Below are positions 1 through 9,040 of a stretch of DNA of 64,000 bases, piece by piece. A program made the translations under genes and the position numbers. Numbering within the stretch: the first letter of the stretch is position 1; each line of letters begins with the position of its first letter. The notes beneath the pieces were generated by a model, which saw only the letters and a list, made by a program, of their open reading frames with translations, made no database searches and had not been told where the DNA came from. Source of the stretch: Gammaproteobacteria bacterium (GTDB taxonomy: Bacteria > Pseudomonadota > Gammaproteobacteria > Steroidobacterales > Rariloculaceae). The DNA lies in NCBI GenBank assembly GCA_017577365.1, contig PKRJ01000009.1, forward strand, positions 16,329 to 80,328. The letters run 5' to 3'.

Positions 1-867
1 GTCGACGTGCCCGATCCCGGCGACCTCGTACATGCGGAACTGACGGCCGGGCTCGTCGCTGTCCTGACGCCGCGAGATATTGCCCTCGACCTCGTGCATC
101 GTCGGCATCTGGATGATCGGCACGTCGATCTCTGGCGCGGTGGCGGCCGTCGACGTCGGGAAATAGCCGTCGTAGATGTGCTTCATGTCCGGCGTGCGAT
201 AGACCGCGTGCGCCGGAAGGTAATTGAACAGCGTGGCCGAGCTCATGGACGTGCCGGCGAGCACCATCTTGCGGACCGTGACGTTACCGAGCGGTCCGCG
301 GTCGCTTTTGATCAGCGCGCCGACCTGCGCGAGGATGTCGTTGGCTTGGCCGTCCTCGACGACGAGGCGGGAATAGCGCTCGGCGTTGAAGCTCTTCAAC
401 GGCGCGGGCGTCGTCGTCAGGATCTCGACGGCCGCGTGGCCCGAATCCATCGTGTACGCCGCCGTGAACTCGAACGCGTGCGCGGCGCCGCTGTAGTGCA
501 TCGACTCGGCGAGCACGAGGCCGCTGAAGCGGCTCGGATCGCGCGGCATGCGCACGACGACGCGGGTCGTATACGGACGCCCGTCGGCCGTGCCGGAGAC
601 GAAATATTCCCGCGTCGCGTAAGCGAAATCCTGAGGCCCCAAGCCCGGCGCCTGGGACGGCGCGGAATCGAACATCGGCCCCGGGCCCGTGATCTCCTCG
701 GAAAGACGGGGCAGCGGAACGGCGGTGGGCTCGGTCGGCAACCCGAGGTCGGCCGCCACGGGCCGAGCCGTTCCGGCCGGCTGGGCGTGGCTTGCGGCTG
801 CGGCGATCGCCGCGAGACAGGCCGCCGCGGCGAGCAGCGGGCGTCGGTAGGGCGCAATCCGGCTCAT
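1..867 (-). CDS. Secreted alpha/beta-hydrolase-domain protein (partial, C-terminus outside window)
   Basis: The reading frame runs leftward off the window edge and gives 289 codons. It starts at an ATG preceded by a strong GGGGGAGGAAG ribosome site. Residues 1-29 form a signal peptide (basic start, Ala-rich core, ending SHAQ). The body resembles the large secreted alpha/beta hydrolase domain family found in proteobacteria, with a nucleophile-elbow-like GTSMSS (Ser207) and a late GIGHVD that could hold the catalytic His. The protein is presumably periplasmic or extracellular. The substrate is unknown and no neighbour suggests one. The family call is moderate; the hydrolase fold is more secure than any activity. 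Confidence 0.65.
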   Translation of the reverse strand, partial: MSRIAPYRRPLLAAAACLAAIAAAASHAQPAGTARPVAADLGLPTEPTAVPLPRLSEEITGPGPMFDSAPSQAPGLGPQDFAYATREYFVSGTADGRPYTTRVVVRMPRDPSRFSGLVLAESMHYSGAAHAFEFTAAYTMDSGHAAVEILTTTPAPLKSFNAERYSRLVVEDGQANDILAQVGALIKSDRGPLGNVTVRKMVLAGTSMSSATLFNYLPAHAVYRTPDMKHIYDGYFPTSTAATAPEIDVPIIQMPTMHEVEGNISRRQDSDEPGRQFRMYEVAGIGHVD

Positions 868-998
868 CGCTTCCTCCCCCTTGAGCGATGCTCCGACGAT
901 ACTCGAAAAGCCGGAAAGAGCGAAAGATCGTGAGTTGCGGCAGGAGAACCGGCCGCCCTCTTCCCCCGGCTAGGGGCGGCGGCCGCTCATTCCATCGG

Positions 999-1283
999 TC
1001 AGGCTCGTCCGATGTCGAGAAGCTTCGCGATCAGGAAACCCGCGCAGAAGGCCGTGAGGATGCTCGCGATCGGCCGTTCCTCGATCTGCCGCTCGATGCG
1101 TTTCTCGGTGCGCCGGGCCTGCTTCCGGGCTCGCCTGCGATAGCGCTCGAACGTGTCGAGCGCGCGCTGCCCCTTCTCGGAGCCGAAATCGCGCACCGTC
1201 CGAGTCAGCGTTCTCAAGTCTCTGCGCATGTCGTCGATCTCGCCCCGCAGGCGATCCATGTCTCTGATCACGTCGATGGCCAT
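999..1283 (-). CDS. Small membrane-anchored protein, ElaB/YqjD (DUF883)-like
   Basis: A 94-residue protein. Residues 1-70 are highly charged and predicted helical, with heptad-like spacing (MAIDVIRDMDRLRGEIDDM, then an Arg/Lys-rich stretch). A single C-terminal hydrophobic helix follows (ILTAFCAGFLIAKLLDIG). This matches the build of ElaB/YqjD/DUF883 proteins, which sit in the inner membrane by a C-terminal anchor and, in E. coli, bind ribosomes in stationary phase. The Arg-rich middle could bind nucleic acid or ribosome. No operon partner is evident: gaps of about 120-130 bp lie on both sides. The assignment rests on architecture, not on a diagnostic motif. Confidence 0.6.
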   Translation of the reverse strand: MAIDVIRDMDRLRGEIDDMRRDLRTLTRTVRDFGSEKGQRALDTFERYRRRARKQARRTEKRIERQIEERPIASILTAFCAGFLIAKLLDIGRA

Positions 1284-1402
1284 CGCTCCGTCCTCCGTCC
1301 CGGCGCCCGGCGCGACATTCGCCGAGTCGGTTCACTCGGATTCTGGCGCGGGCGTCGCAGGGAGCGGAATCCGTACGGCTCCCGGCGGGCCGTGATGCGG
1401 CG

Positions 1403-2290
1403 CTAGCGCAGCGGCTCGAGCGCGCCGAGAAACGCCGCGAGCGCTTCGTCGAGCGACCGCGTCGGCGGCGCGGTGAGGCGCGTCTCGGCCGCGAGCGGCG
1501 TGCGCGCGAGCGCGGCGTAGATCCACTCGGCGCCGCGGTGAAAGTCGCCGGTGACGCCCACGGATGCGAAAGTCGCGGCAATCTCGCGCATTTCGGGCGC
1601 ATAGCGCTCCGCGGTCGCGGCGAGAAACGGCACGCGCCGCGACGTGCGCGAGGCCGCCTCGGGCTGGCTCTTCTCGATCTCGTCGACGAGCTCCGAGCGC
1701 ACCCCGAGCCGCTCGGAGGCGAGCAGCACGGCCGTGAGCAACGCGTCGAAGCCTTTGTTCAGCGCCGCGTAGCACATCTTGAGCGCCGATGCGCGGCCGA
1801 TCTCGTCGCCGAGATCGATCAGCGTGATCCGCGGAGCCTGCACGGCGAGCAGCCGCTCTCTGCCGGGACCCGCGACGTAGAACCGCGTCGGCGGGCCGGC
1901 GCCGCGGGGCGGGGGTCCCACGATGCCGACGTCGGCGAACGGCACACCGAGCCTCGCGAAAGGCTTCGCGATCTCGGCGACGGTCGCCGGCGAGACCGCG
2001 TTGCAGTCGACGAACAATGGCCGTGTGCCGGCTTGCTCGAGCGCCTCGGCCATCCTTCGTCCGAGCTCGACGGCATGAGCGGGCGGCAGGATCGACAGCA
2101 CGATGTCGGCGGTCTCCGCGATCGCGCGGAAGGATCCGACGTCCTCGATGCCCGCATCTGCTGCGAGCTCACGGCTCGACGCGCTGCGTCCGGTCAGGTC
2201 GGTCACGACCCGGTACCCGGCTTCGACGAGCGCGGCCCCGACGGCGCTGCCCATCTCTCCGGTCGCAACGATCGCGATGGTCGTGCTCAT
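1403..2290 (-). CDS. NAD(P)-dependent oxidoreductase, 6-phosphogluconate-dehydrogenase-like with DUF1932 C-terminal domain
   Basis: A 295-residue protein. The chosen ATG puts the beta-strand and dinucleotide-binding loop right at the N-terminus (MSTTIAIVATGEMGSAVG, Gly11/14/18); an in-frame upstream extension adds only non-conserved sequence. The N-terminal Rossmann domain covers about residues 1-160. A helical C-terminal domain follows, with a lysine in the SALKMCYAALNKG helix, as in the DUF1932 branch of the beta-hydroxyacid dehydrogenase superfamily. Members oxidise small hydroxyacids; the substrate cannot be read from sequence. It is divergent to the ABC-kinase fusion gene, so the roughly 130 bp between them should hold promoters for both. 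Confidence 0.8.
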   Translation of the reverse strand: MSTTIAIVATGEMGSAVGAALVEAGYRVVTDLTGRSASSRELAADAGIEDVGSFRAIAETADIVLSILPPAHAVELGRRMAEALEQAGTRPLFVDCNAVSPATVAEIAKPFARLGVPFADVGIVGPPPRGAGPPTRFYVAGPGRERLLAVQAPRITLIDLGDEIGRASALKMCYAALNKGFDALLTAVLLASERLGVRSELVDEIEKSQPEAASRTSRRVPFLAATAERYAPEMREIAATFASVGVTGDFHRGAEWIYAALARTPLAAETRLTAPPTRSLDEALAAFLGALEPLR

Positions 2291-2418
2291 GGCGATTCCC
2301 GACGAAGCGATACGTGGGTCGCGATTGTAAGCGAAGCCCGTCTCGCACGGGCGAAGCGTTGGCACGATACCTGCTGCGACCGCGGCGTGAGCTTTCGTCG
2401 TCCCCGGCCGCTCGAGCC

Positions 2419-5172
2419 GTGACCGGCTCTCCCGACGAGCGCGTCCTGCTGACGCTTGCCGCGAAGGTCTGGGCCTTTCGCGGCAGGGTGGTCGTCGCGC
2501 TCGTGCTGCTCGTCGTCGCGAAGCTCGCGGCCGTCGCGGTTCCGATCCTGTTGAAGCGAATCGTCGACGTGCTGAGCCGCCCCGAGACGCTCGCCGCGGT
2601 GCCTGCGGCGCTTCTCGTCGGCTACGCGTTCGTGCGTTTCTCGACGACGCTGTTCGGCGAGCTGCGCGACGTCGTCTTCGTCCGCGCGTCGCAGACGACG
2701 GTCGCCGACTACACCGTGCGCGTGTTCCGCCACCTGCACGCGTTGGGCGCCCGCTTCCACGCGAACCGCTCGACCGGCGCGCTGACGCGCGACGTCGAGC
2801 GCGGCACGGCGTCGATCGGCTTCCTGCTGAACGTCGCGCTGTTCACGATCGTGCCGACGATCGTCGAGATCTCGATCGTCGTCGCGATTCTCAGCGTCAA
2901 CTACGCGCTCGCCTTCGCGCTGATCATCGCGGCGACCTTCGTGCTCTACGCGATCTGGAGCGTCGTCTTCACGCGACGGCGCGCGATTCGACAACGGCGC
3001 GTCAACGAGCTCGATTCGCGCGCCCACAGCCGGCTGGTCGACAGCGTGCTGAACTACGATACGGTGAAGTTCTACACGAACGAGAACGTCGAGACCGAGC
3101 GCTTCCGCTCGATCATGAACGATTGGATCGAGGCAGGAGTCGGTAATCAGCGCGCGCTCACGCTGCTGCACATCGGTCAGAGCGGCATCATCGCGCTCGG
3201 CGTCGGCTCGGTCATGCTGCTCGCGGGCCGCGACGTGTTCAGCGGCACGATGACCGTCGGCGATCTCGTGCTCGTGAACGCCTACGTGATCCAAGTCTGC
3301 TTGCCGCTGAACTCGCTCGGCTTCGTGTTTCGCGAAGCGACCGATGCGATCGTCAAGGCCGAACGGCTTTTCGCCCTGCTGCGCGAGCCGCCGGAGGTCG
3401 CGCCCGACGCTCGCCTTCCGCCGCTCGAGGTCGCCGCGGGCGAGGTGCGCTTCGAGCGCGTGAGCTTCGGCTACGAGCCGAGCCGTCAGGTGCTGTGGGA
3501 CATCGATTTCCGCATTCCGCCCGGCAAGACGCTCGCGATCGTCGGCGGCAGCGGCTCCGGGAAATCGACGGTGTCGCGCCTGTTGCTGCGCTTCTACGAG
3601 CCGTGGAGCGGGCGCGTGCTGATCGACGGGCAGGACGTCGCGGGCGTCGCGCCCGAGAGCGTGCGCGCGGCGATCGGCGTCGTGCCGCAGGAGACGAGCC
3701 TGTTCAACGATACGATCGCCTACAACATCGCGTACGGACGGATCGGCGCGACGCTCGAGGAGATCACGGAGGCGGCGAAGGCGGCCAACGTGCACGATTT
3801 CATCAGCGCGCTGCCGGAGGGATACGAAACGATCGTCGGCGAGCGGGGCTTGAAGCTTTCGGGCGGCGAGAAGCAGCGGATCGCGATCGCGCGGGCGATA
3901 CTGAAGAATCCCCCGATCCTCGTGCTCGACGAAGCGACCTCGGCGCTCGACATGCGCTCGGAGCGCGCGATCCAGGTCGCGCTCGAACGGTTGTCGAGGC
4001 AGCGCACGACGCTGACGATCGCGCATCGGCTGTCGACGATCGTTCATGCCGACGAGATCCTCGTGCTCGAGGCGGGGCGCATCGTCGAGCGCGGCCGTCA
4101 CGCGGAGCTTCTCCAGCGCGGCGGGCTCTACGCGCAGATGTGGGCGCTGCAGGAGCAGGAGCGCGCGCTGCGCCGCTCCGAGCACCGCGCGAGCCAGAGA
4201 CCGGTGAATCTCGCGACGCTGATCGCGGGAGCGATCGACGCCGCGCGCGGCGAGCTCGACGCGAAAGGCATCCATCTGTACACGGCCATCGGTCTCGACG
4301 TCGGTCTCGTGACCGGCGATCCCGCGGAGCTCCAGGACGTCGTCTGGAAGCTGCTCGCGCATGCGATCGAGGTGAGCGAGCCCGGGGCCCGCGTAGAGGT
4401 CGGGCTCGAGCGCGCAGGCAACGAGATCGTGCTGCGCGTCACGGAAACGTCCCGCAAGCTCGCGGTCACGGCTCCGACGGGCCCGCCCGCGGAGTCGATC
4501 CGAACCGAGCCGGCCGCGCGCGAACCCGAGCCCGAGGCATTCGCCGACGAGGAGCCGTCGGGCGGCTCCGGGGCGGCGTTCGACCTCGCGGCGATCGCGG
4601 GAGCGCTCGAGGAGCATTCGGGAAGACTCACGGTATCCGTAGGCGATGCCGGCACGACGTACATCGCCGCGCTTCCGGTTCGCGCGGTGGCCGGCACCTC
4701 CGACGGCGAGCCGCGAGCGGGCTGGGATATCGCCGCGGACGCGATCTCGCTTGCGGGTCGCGAGATCATCGTCATCGACGACGACGATGACGCGCGCGAG
4801 ACGCTCGGCGCGCTGCTCAAGGCGCGCGGCGCGAGCGTGAGAACGTTCGACCGCGGCCGGCACGCGCTCGAGCAGCTGCGCTTGCGCTCGGCCGACAACT
4901 GGCCCGACCTCATGATCTGCGATATCGGCCTGCCCGACGAGGACGGCTATACGTTCCTCCGCCGCGTCCGCGCGCTCGAGCGAGAGCAGCAGCGCGCGCT
5001 CGAGGGCCGCATGCCGGCGATCGCGCTCACCGGCTACGCGCGATCGGAAGATCGCGTGCGCGCGCTCGTCGCGGGCTTTCAGGCGCACGTGGCGAAACCC
5101 GCCCGGCCGGACGAGCTCTTCACGACGATCGGCAGGCTTCTCGGCATCGGTCATCGCCCGGCCGCGTCTTGA
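2419..5172 (+). CDS. Atm1/HMT1-type ABC exporter fused to a degenerate histidine-kinase ATPase region and a receiver domain
   Basis: About 917 residues from a GTG at 2419. The start is uncertain: in-frame TTG 2359 and GTG 2314 are alternatives, and none has a clear ribosome site. Residues 1 to about 320 form a six-helix export domain of Atm1/HMT1 type (HANRSTGALTRDVERG; NYDTVKFYTNE). The nucleotide-binding domain follows with Walker A GGSGSGKST (376-384), signature LSGGE (480-484), Walker B LVLDEATS and switch His536, all intact. Residues about 595-775 resemble the end of a hybrid kinase (GDPAELQDVVWKLLAHAIEV), but the N-box Asn and both G-boxes are gone. Residues about 780-905 form a receiver domain with an acidic DDDDD cluster, phospho-acceptor Asp835 (ICDIGLPDEDGY), Thr871 and Lys893. 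Export controlled by phosphorylation is an inference. The gene is convergent, 10 bp apart, with a hybrid kinase. Confidence 0.85.
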   Translation: MTGSPDERVLLTLAAKVWAFRGRVVVALVLLVVAKLAAVAVPILLKRIVDVLSRPETLAAVPAALLVGYAFVRFSTTLFGELRDVVFVRASQTTVADYTVRVFRHLHALGARFHANRSTGALTRDVERGTASIGFLLNVALFTIVPTIVEISIVVAILSVNYALAFALIIAATFVLYAIWSVVFTRRRAIRQRRVNELDSRAHSRLVDSVLNYDTVKFYTNENVETERFRSIMNDWIEAGVGNQRALTLLHIGQSGIIALGVGSVMLLAGRDVFSGTMTVGDLVLVNAYVIQVCLPLNSLGFVFREATDAIVKAERLFALLREPPEVAPDARLPPLEVAAGEVRFERVSFGYEPSRQVLWDIDFRIPPGKTLAIVGGSGSGKSTVSRLLLRFYEPWSGRVLIDGQDVAGVAPESVRAAIGVVPQETSLFNDTIAYNIAYGRIGATLEEITEAAKAANVHDFISALPEGYETIVGERGLKLSGGEKQRIAIARAILKNPPILVLDEATSALDMRSERAIQVALERLSRQRTTLTIAHRLSTIVHADEILVLEAGRIVERGRHAELLQRGGLYAQMWALQEQERALRRSEHRASQRPVNLATLIAGAIDAARGELDAKGIHLYTAIGLDVGLVTGDPAELQDVVWKLLAHAIEVSEPGARVEVGLERAGNEIVLRVTETSRKLAVTAPTGPPAESIRTEPAAREPEPEAFADEEPSGGSGAAFDLAAIAGALEEHSGRLTVSVGDAGTTYIAALPVRAVAGTSDGEPRAGWDIAADAISLAGREIIVIDDDDDARETLGALLKARGASVRTFDRGRHALEQLRLRSADNWPDLMICDIGLPDEDGYTFLRRVRALEREQQRALEGRMPAIALTGYARSEDRVRALVAGFQAHVAKPARPDELFTTIGRLLGIGHRPAAS

Positions 5173-5182
5173 AACCGCTCCC

Positions 5183-7501
5183 TCACGGTCGGCGCCCGAG
5201 CGCGTCCGCCGCATTCTCGAGGAGCCGGCGCAGCGCGTCGAGCTCGACGGGCTTGACGAGGTGATACTCGAAACCCGCGCTGCGGGTCCTTACGCGGTCG
5301 GTCTCCTGGCCCCATCCCGTCACCGCCGCGAGGATCGGCTGGCGAATTCCCGAAAGCGTTCTGATGCCTTCCGCGACGTCGTATCCGCTCATCATGGGCA
5401 TGCCGAGATCGAGCATCACGATGTCCGGATGGAACTTCTCGACCGCGTCGAGCGCGGCGCGGCCGTCGTAGACCGTGATGACGTCCTGTCCGATCGCCTC
5501 GAGGAGCAGTTGCAGGCTGTCGGCCGCGTCCTTGTTGTCGTCGACGACGAGCACGCGAAACCTGTTGTCGTAGGTTTCCGGCTCGGGCGGCCGCGCTTCG
5601 AGCGGCGTCGGGGGCTTTCCAACCGTAAAGGGAAGGTGGACGATGAACTCGCTGCCCTTGCCGAGCCCTTCGCTGCGCGCCTGCACGATGCCGCCGTGCA
5701 GCTCGACGATGCGCCGGACCAACGCGAGGCCGACGCCGAGACCGCCTTGACCGCGCAGCGCCTCGGGATCGACCTGCGTGAAGAGATCGAAGATGCGCTC
5801 GACGTCGCTCGCTGCGATCCCGCGCCCGTCGTCCTTGACGCTGATCTCGACGTCGCTGCGGCGCCGCTTCACTTCGAGAACGATCGATCCGCCGCGAGGT
5901 GTGTATTTCGCGGCGTTGTTCAGCAGATTCACGAGGACCTGCGTCAACCGAAGCGCGTCGCCGACGAGCCGGAGCGGCGCGCCGGGCACGTCCACGGTCA
6001 AGCGGTGCCCCTGCGCGTCGATCAGCGGGCGAGCGGTCTCGATCGCGTGCGAGACGATCTCCGCGAGCTCGACCGGCTCCTTCGTGACCGTGAACTTGCC
6101 GCTCGCGATACGGTTCACGTCGAGGAACTCGTCGATGATGCGCGTCAGAAGCGCACTCTGGCGGTCGATCGTCTGCCGCATCGCCTCGAGCACGGGATCG
6201 CCCAGCCCCTTGCGGCCCATCAGCTCGACCGCGTTGCGGATCGGCGCGAGCGGGTTGCGCAGCTCGTGCGCGAGCATCGCGACGAACTCGTGCGTGCGCT
6301 GCGCGCGGTCCGCGAGCGCTTCGGCATGGCGGCGGGTCGTCAGGTCCTGCATCACGTGCGCGAAGCCGTACGGACGGCCTTCGTCGTCGTGCAGCGCGGT
6401 CATCACGCTGCCCGCCCAGAACAGGCTGCCGTCATTCCGTGCGCGCCAGCCCTCGTCGGTCACCCGCCCGGACTCGCGCGCCTCGGCAATCTGTTTCCAC
6501 GGCTTGTGCAGAGCGATGTCCTCGGAGCTGTAGAAGTGCGAGAAGTGCTTGCCGAGAATCTGCGTCGACGTCCAGCCGCTGATGCGCTCGGCACCGGCAT
6601 TCCAGCTCGTGACGAAGCCGTTCCGGTCGAGCATGAAGATCGCGTAATCGCGGACGCCCTCGACGAGCAGCCGAAAGCGCTCCTCGCTCCGCGCGAGCGC
6701 TTGCTCGGCGCGGCGTTTATCCGTCAGATCGCGCGTGATCTTCGAGAACCCGAGCAACGTGCCGTCCGGGGCGCGCATCGCGGTGATGACGACGTTCGCC
6801 CAGAAGCGCGAGCCGTCCTTGCGGATACGCCACCCTTCGTCCTCGAAACGGCCCTCCATGCGCGCGATCCTGAGCTCGTGCTCGGGCCAAGCGCGTTGGA
6901 TCGCGTCGGGCGGATAGAATCGCGACAGATGCGAGCCGAGGATCTCTTCGGGCTCGTAGCCCGTGATTTGCCTCGCGCCCGTATTCCAGGTCGTGACGAA
7001 GCCTTCCGCGTCGAGCATGAAGATCGCGTAGTCCGCTACGTCCTCGACGATCATTCGGAAGCGCTCCTCGCTCTGGCGAAGCGACTCCTCGTATTGCCTG
7101 CGCTCGGTCAGATCGCGCGTGACCTTCGAGTAGCCGATCAGCTCGCCGCGCTCGTCGCGAAGCGCGGTGATGACGACGTTCGCCCAGAACAGCGAGCCGT
7201 CCTTCCTGACGCGCCAGTTTTCGTCCTCGATGCGTCCGTCCGCGGCGGCTCTCGAGAGCTCGTGCGCGGGCCAGCCGCGCTCGATCGCTTCTTTCGGATA
7301 GAACCTCGAGAAGTGGGAGCCGATGATCTCGTCCGGCGTGTAGCCGGTGATCGCCGCCGCGCCCTCGTTCCAGCTCATCACGATGCCGCGCGGGTCGAGC
7401 ATGAAGATCGCATAGTCGCGCACGGACTCGACCATCAGCCGATAGCTGAGGGCCTCGCGGTGGGCGGAAAGCCTTGGTCCTGCGGTGTGATCGTGGCTCA
7501 T
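5183..7501 (-). CDS. Triple-PAS hybrid sensor histidine kinase/response regulator
   Basis: 772 residues from ATG 7501. A GTG at 7672 would add 57 low-complexity, basic residues. There are three closely similar PAS/PAC repeats at about 20-135, 146-260 and 277-390, each opening with a DYAIFMLD motif and ending with an RDLT-type PAC tail. A HisKA domain has the phospho-acceptor His412 in AHELRNP. The HATPase has N-box Asn529 (NLLNNAAKYT), G1 DDGRG and G2 GLGVGLAL. A C-terminal receiver has DD (VLVVDDNKDA), Asp698 (MLDLGMP) and Lys in LVKP. No membrane segment is seen, so it is probably a cytosolic sensor, perhaps of redox or light via PAS ligands. Its receiver and that of the convergent ABC fusion make a phosphorelay between the two genes plausible but unproven. 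Confidence 0.9.
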   Translation of the reverse strand: MSHDHTAGPRLSAHREALSYRLMVESVRDYAIFMLDPRGIVMSWNEGAAAITGYTPDEIIGSHFSRFYPKEAIERGWPAHELSRAAADGRIEDENWRVRKDGSLFWANVVITALRDERGELIGYSKVTRDLTERRQYEESLRQSEERFRMIVEDVADYAIFMLDAEGFVTTWNTGARQITGYEPEEILGSHLSRFYPPDAIQRAWPEHELRIARMEGRFEDEGWRIRKDGSRFWANVVITAMRAPDGTLLGFSKITRDLTDKRRAEQALARSEERFRLLVEGVRDYAIFMLDRNGFVTSWNAGAERISGWTSTQILGKHFSHFYSSEDIALHKPWKQIAEARESGRVTDEGWRARNDGSLFWAGSVMTALHDDEGRPYGFAHVMQDLTTRRHAEALADRAQRTHEFVAMLAHELRNPLAPIRNAVELMGRKGLGDPVLEAMRQTIDRQSALLTRIIDEFLDVNRIASGKFTVTKEPVELAEIVSHAIETARPLIDAQGHRLTVDVPGAPLRLVGDALRLTQVLVNLLNNAAKYTPRGGSIVLEVKRRRSDVEISVKDDGRGIAASDVERIFDLFTQVDPEALRGQGGLGVGLALVRRIVELHGGIVQARSEGLGKGSEFIVHLPFTVGKPPTPLEARPPEPETYDNRFRVLVVDDNKDAADSLQLLLEAIGQDVITVYDGRAALDAVEKFHPDIVMLDLGMPMMSGYDVAEGIRTLSGIRQPILAAVTGWGQETDRVRTRSAGFEYHLVKPVELDALRRLLENAADALGRRP

Positions 7502-7934
7502 CGAGCGGTGCGGCCTGGGCTCCTCGATTTTCGGTTCTGCCGATTGCCCATGGCTGGAAGCGACCCGAGAACGGCGCTTCGAGACTGGTGCCGCAGCTCG
7601 AGCGCGCCGGGGCCGGGAAGCCGGATAGGCTCGCGCCGCCGCTTCACCGATCAGACGAGTGTAGTACGGCACGCTTCGATGCCGAACCGGTCGGCCTGCC
7701 GCGCACGTTGCGCGAAGGCGCGCGAACGCTTCGGTTCGAGCGCGATAACCGGTTGCCCTTACGGGTATTCCCGCGTCGGCCCGATCGAACGCGGCGCGCG
7801 GATGCGTTGACCGCCACCGGCATCACTCCCTATGCTGCGCGCCTTGATTCCGCCCGCCTCGCGCGGAAGATCGAACGACCAGGGCCAGGCGCCGCGCGAC
7901 ACGAGACGCCGGCGCGCGACTGAAGGAATCCCGA
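7502..7934. other. Intergenic region between divergent hybrid kinase and pyrB
   Basis: About 430 bp between the kinase start and the pyrB start. Part of it may be coding if the kinase begins at the alternative GTG at 7672, since the frame is open but basic and low in conservation signals. It should contain promoters for both divergent genes, but I see no convincing -35/-10 pair, repeat or RNA element. Confidence 0.4.
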
Positions 7935-8975
7935 GTGACCGACGTAGGCGCCGAGCATCTTTCCGCCGCGAGCGAGCAGCCGCGGCTGTTCCACGTGATC
8001 GACCCCCGGGTTTTCGACCGTCGCCTGCTCGACGATCTCTGCGAGCTCGCGACTCGGGTCCGGCGCATCGCGAAGTCCCGCGAAGGGGCGCTCTATCTGC
8101 AGAACCTGCTGCCGACTCGGCGCGCGATGCTCTATTTCACGCAGCCGTCGACGCGGACGTTCCTGTCGTTCAACAACGCGTGCCATATCCTCGGCATCCG
8201 TACGAGCGAGATTCGCGATCCCTCGACGTCGTCCGAGGTCAAGGGCGAGAGCTTCGAGGACAGCATCCGCACGTTCAGCTCGTACGTCGACGTGATCATC
8301 ATGCGCACGCGCGAGCCTGGACGTGCGGCGGTCGCCGCGCGGCTCATGGATTCGATCCCGAGGCCGGTCCCGGTGATCAACGCGGGCAGCGGCAGCGATC
8401 AGCATCCGACCCAGGCCCTGCTCGACATCTACACGCTCGACCGCAGCTTCGCCGAGCGCGGCGGCATCGACGGCAAGGTCATCGGCATGATGGGCGACCT
8501 GAAGCGCGGCCGCACCGTGCGCTCGCTCAGCTACTTGATGAAGTGCTACCGGGACGTGCGCCTCGTCTTCATCGCGCCGGCGCCGTTCGCGATGCAGCCG
8601 GACGTGAAGGCGCATCTGGCCGAGCACGGCATCGAGTTCATCGAGACCGAGCGGCTCGACGACGTGCTGCCCGAGCTCGATGCGCTCTACGTGACGCGCA
8701 TGCAGTCCGAATGGGATATCGCGGGCGAGTCGCGGTCTGTCGACATCAGGCGCTTCAGCGTCGGTCCCGCGCAGCTCGCCCGGCTCAAGCCCGACGCGAT
8801 CATCATGCATCCGTTGCCGCGCGGGCCGGAGATCGATCCGGCCGTCGACGCCGATCACCGCGCGATGTACTGGCGGCAGGAGCGCAACGGCATGTGGATG
8901 CGCGTCGCCGTCCTGCTCACGATCTTCGGGCTCGACCAGGAGGTGCGCGCGGCGGACTTTCCCGCGGACGGTTGA
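7935..8975 (+). CDS. pyrB: Aspartate carbamoyltransferase, catalytic chain
   Basis: 346 residues from a GTG with AAGGAA eight bases upstream. It makes carbamoyl-aspartate from carbamoyl phosphate and aspartate, the first committed step of pyrimidine synthesis. The carbamoyl-phosphate loop STRT is at 72-75, the mobile-loop lysine is in EVKGES (103), HPTQ is at 157-160, then DALYVTRMQ and MHPLPR. It is longer than the usual 300-310 residues, with about 20 extra at the N-terminus and a C-terminal tail. No pyrI regulatory chain or dihydroorotase gene is adjacent, so it stands alone here. Ornithine carbamoyltransferase is excluded by the VTRMQ and HPLPR motifs. Confidence 0.92.
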   Translation: MTDVGAEHLSAASEQPRLFHVIDPRVFDRRLLDDLCELATRVRRIAKSREGALYLQNLLPTRRAMLYFTQPSTRTFLSFNNACHILGIRTSEIRDPSTSSEVKGESFEDSIRTFSSYVDVIIMRTREPGRAAVAARLMDSIPRPVPVINAGSGSDQHPTQALLDIYTLDRSFAERGGIDGKVIGMMGDLKRGRTVRSLSYLMKCYRDVRLVFIAPAPFAMQPDVKAHLAEHGIEFIETERLDDVLPELDALYVTRMQSEWDIAGESRSVDIRRFSVGPAQLARLKPDAIIMHPLPRGPEIDPAVDADHRAMYWRQERNGMWMRVAVLLTIFGLDQEVRAADFPADG

Positions 8976-9040
8976 GCGTTGCGGCACGCACGTTCGCGGT
9001 GCGCAGACCCGCGATTCTGCCCGCCGCGCGTACGTCCGGC

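Noticed and set aside
2287..5214. A 975-codon open frame antisense to the ABC-receiver fusion
   Set aside because: Arg/Asp/Glu/His-rich low-complexity translation with no domain; explained by the codon pattern of the opposite strand.
7502..7672. N-terminal extension of the triple-PAS kinase from GTG 7672
   Set aside because: The extra 57 residues are basic and low-complexity; the ATG at 7501 sits just before the first PAS domain. Not excluded, only less likely.
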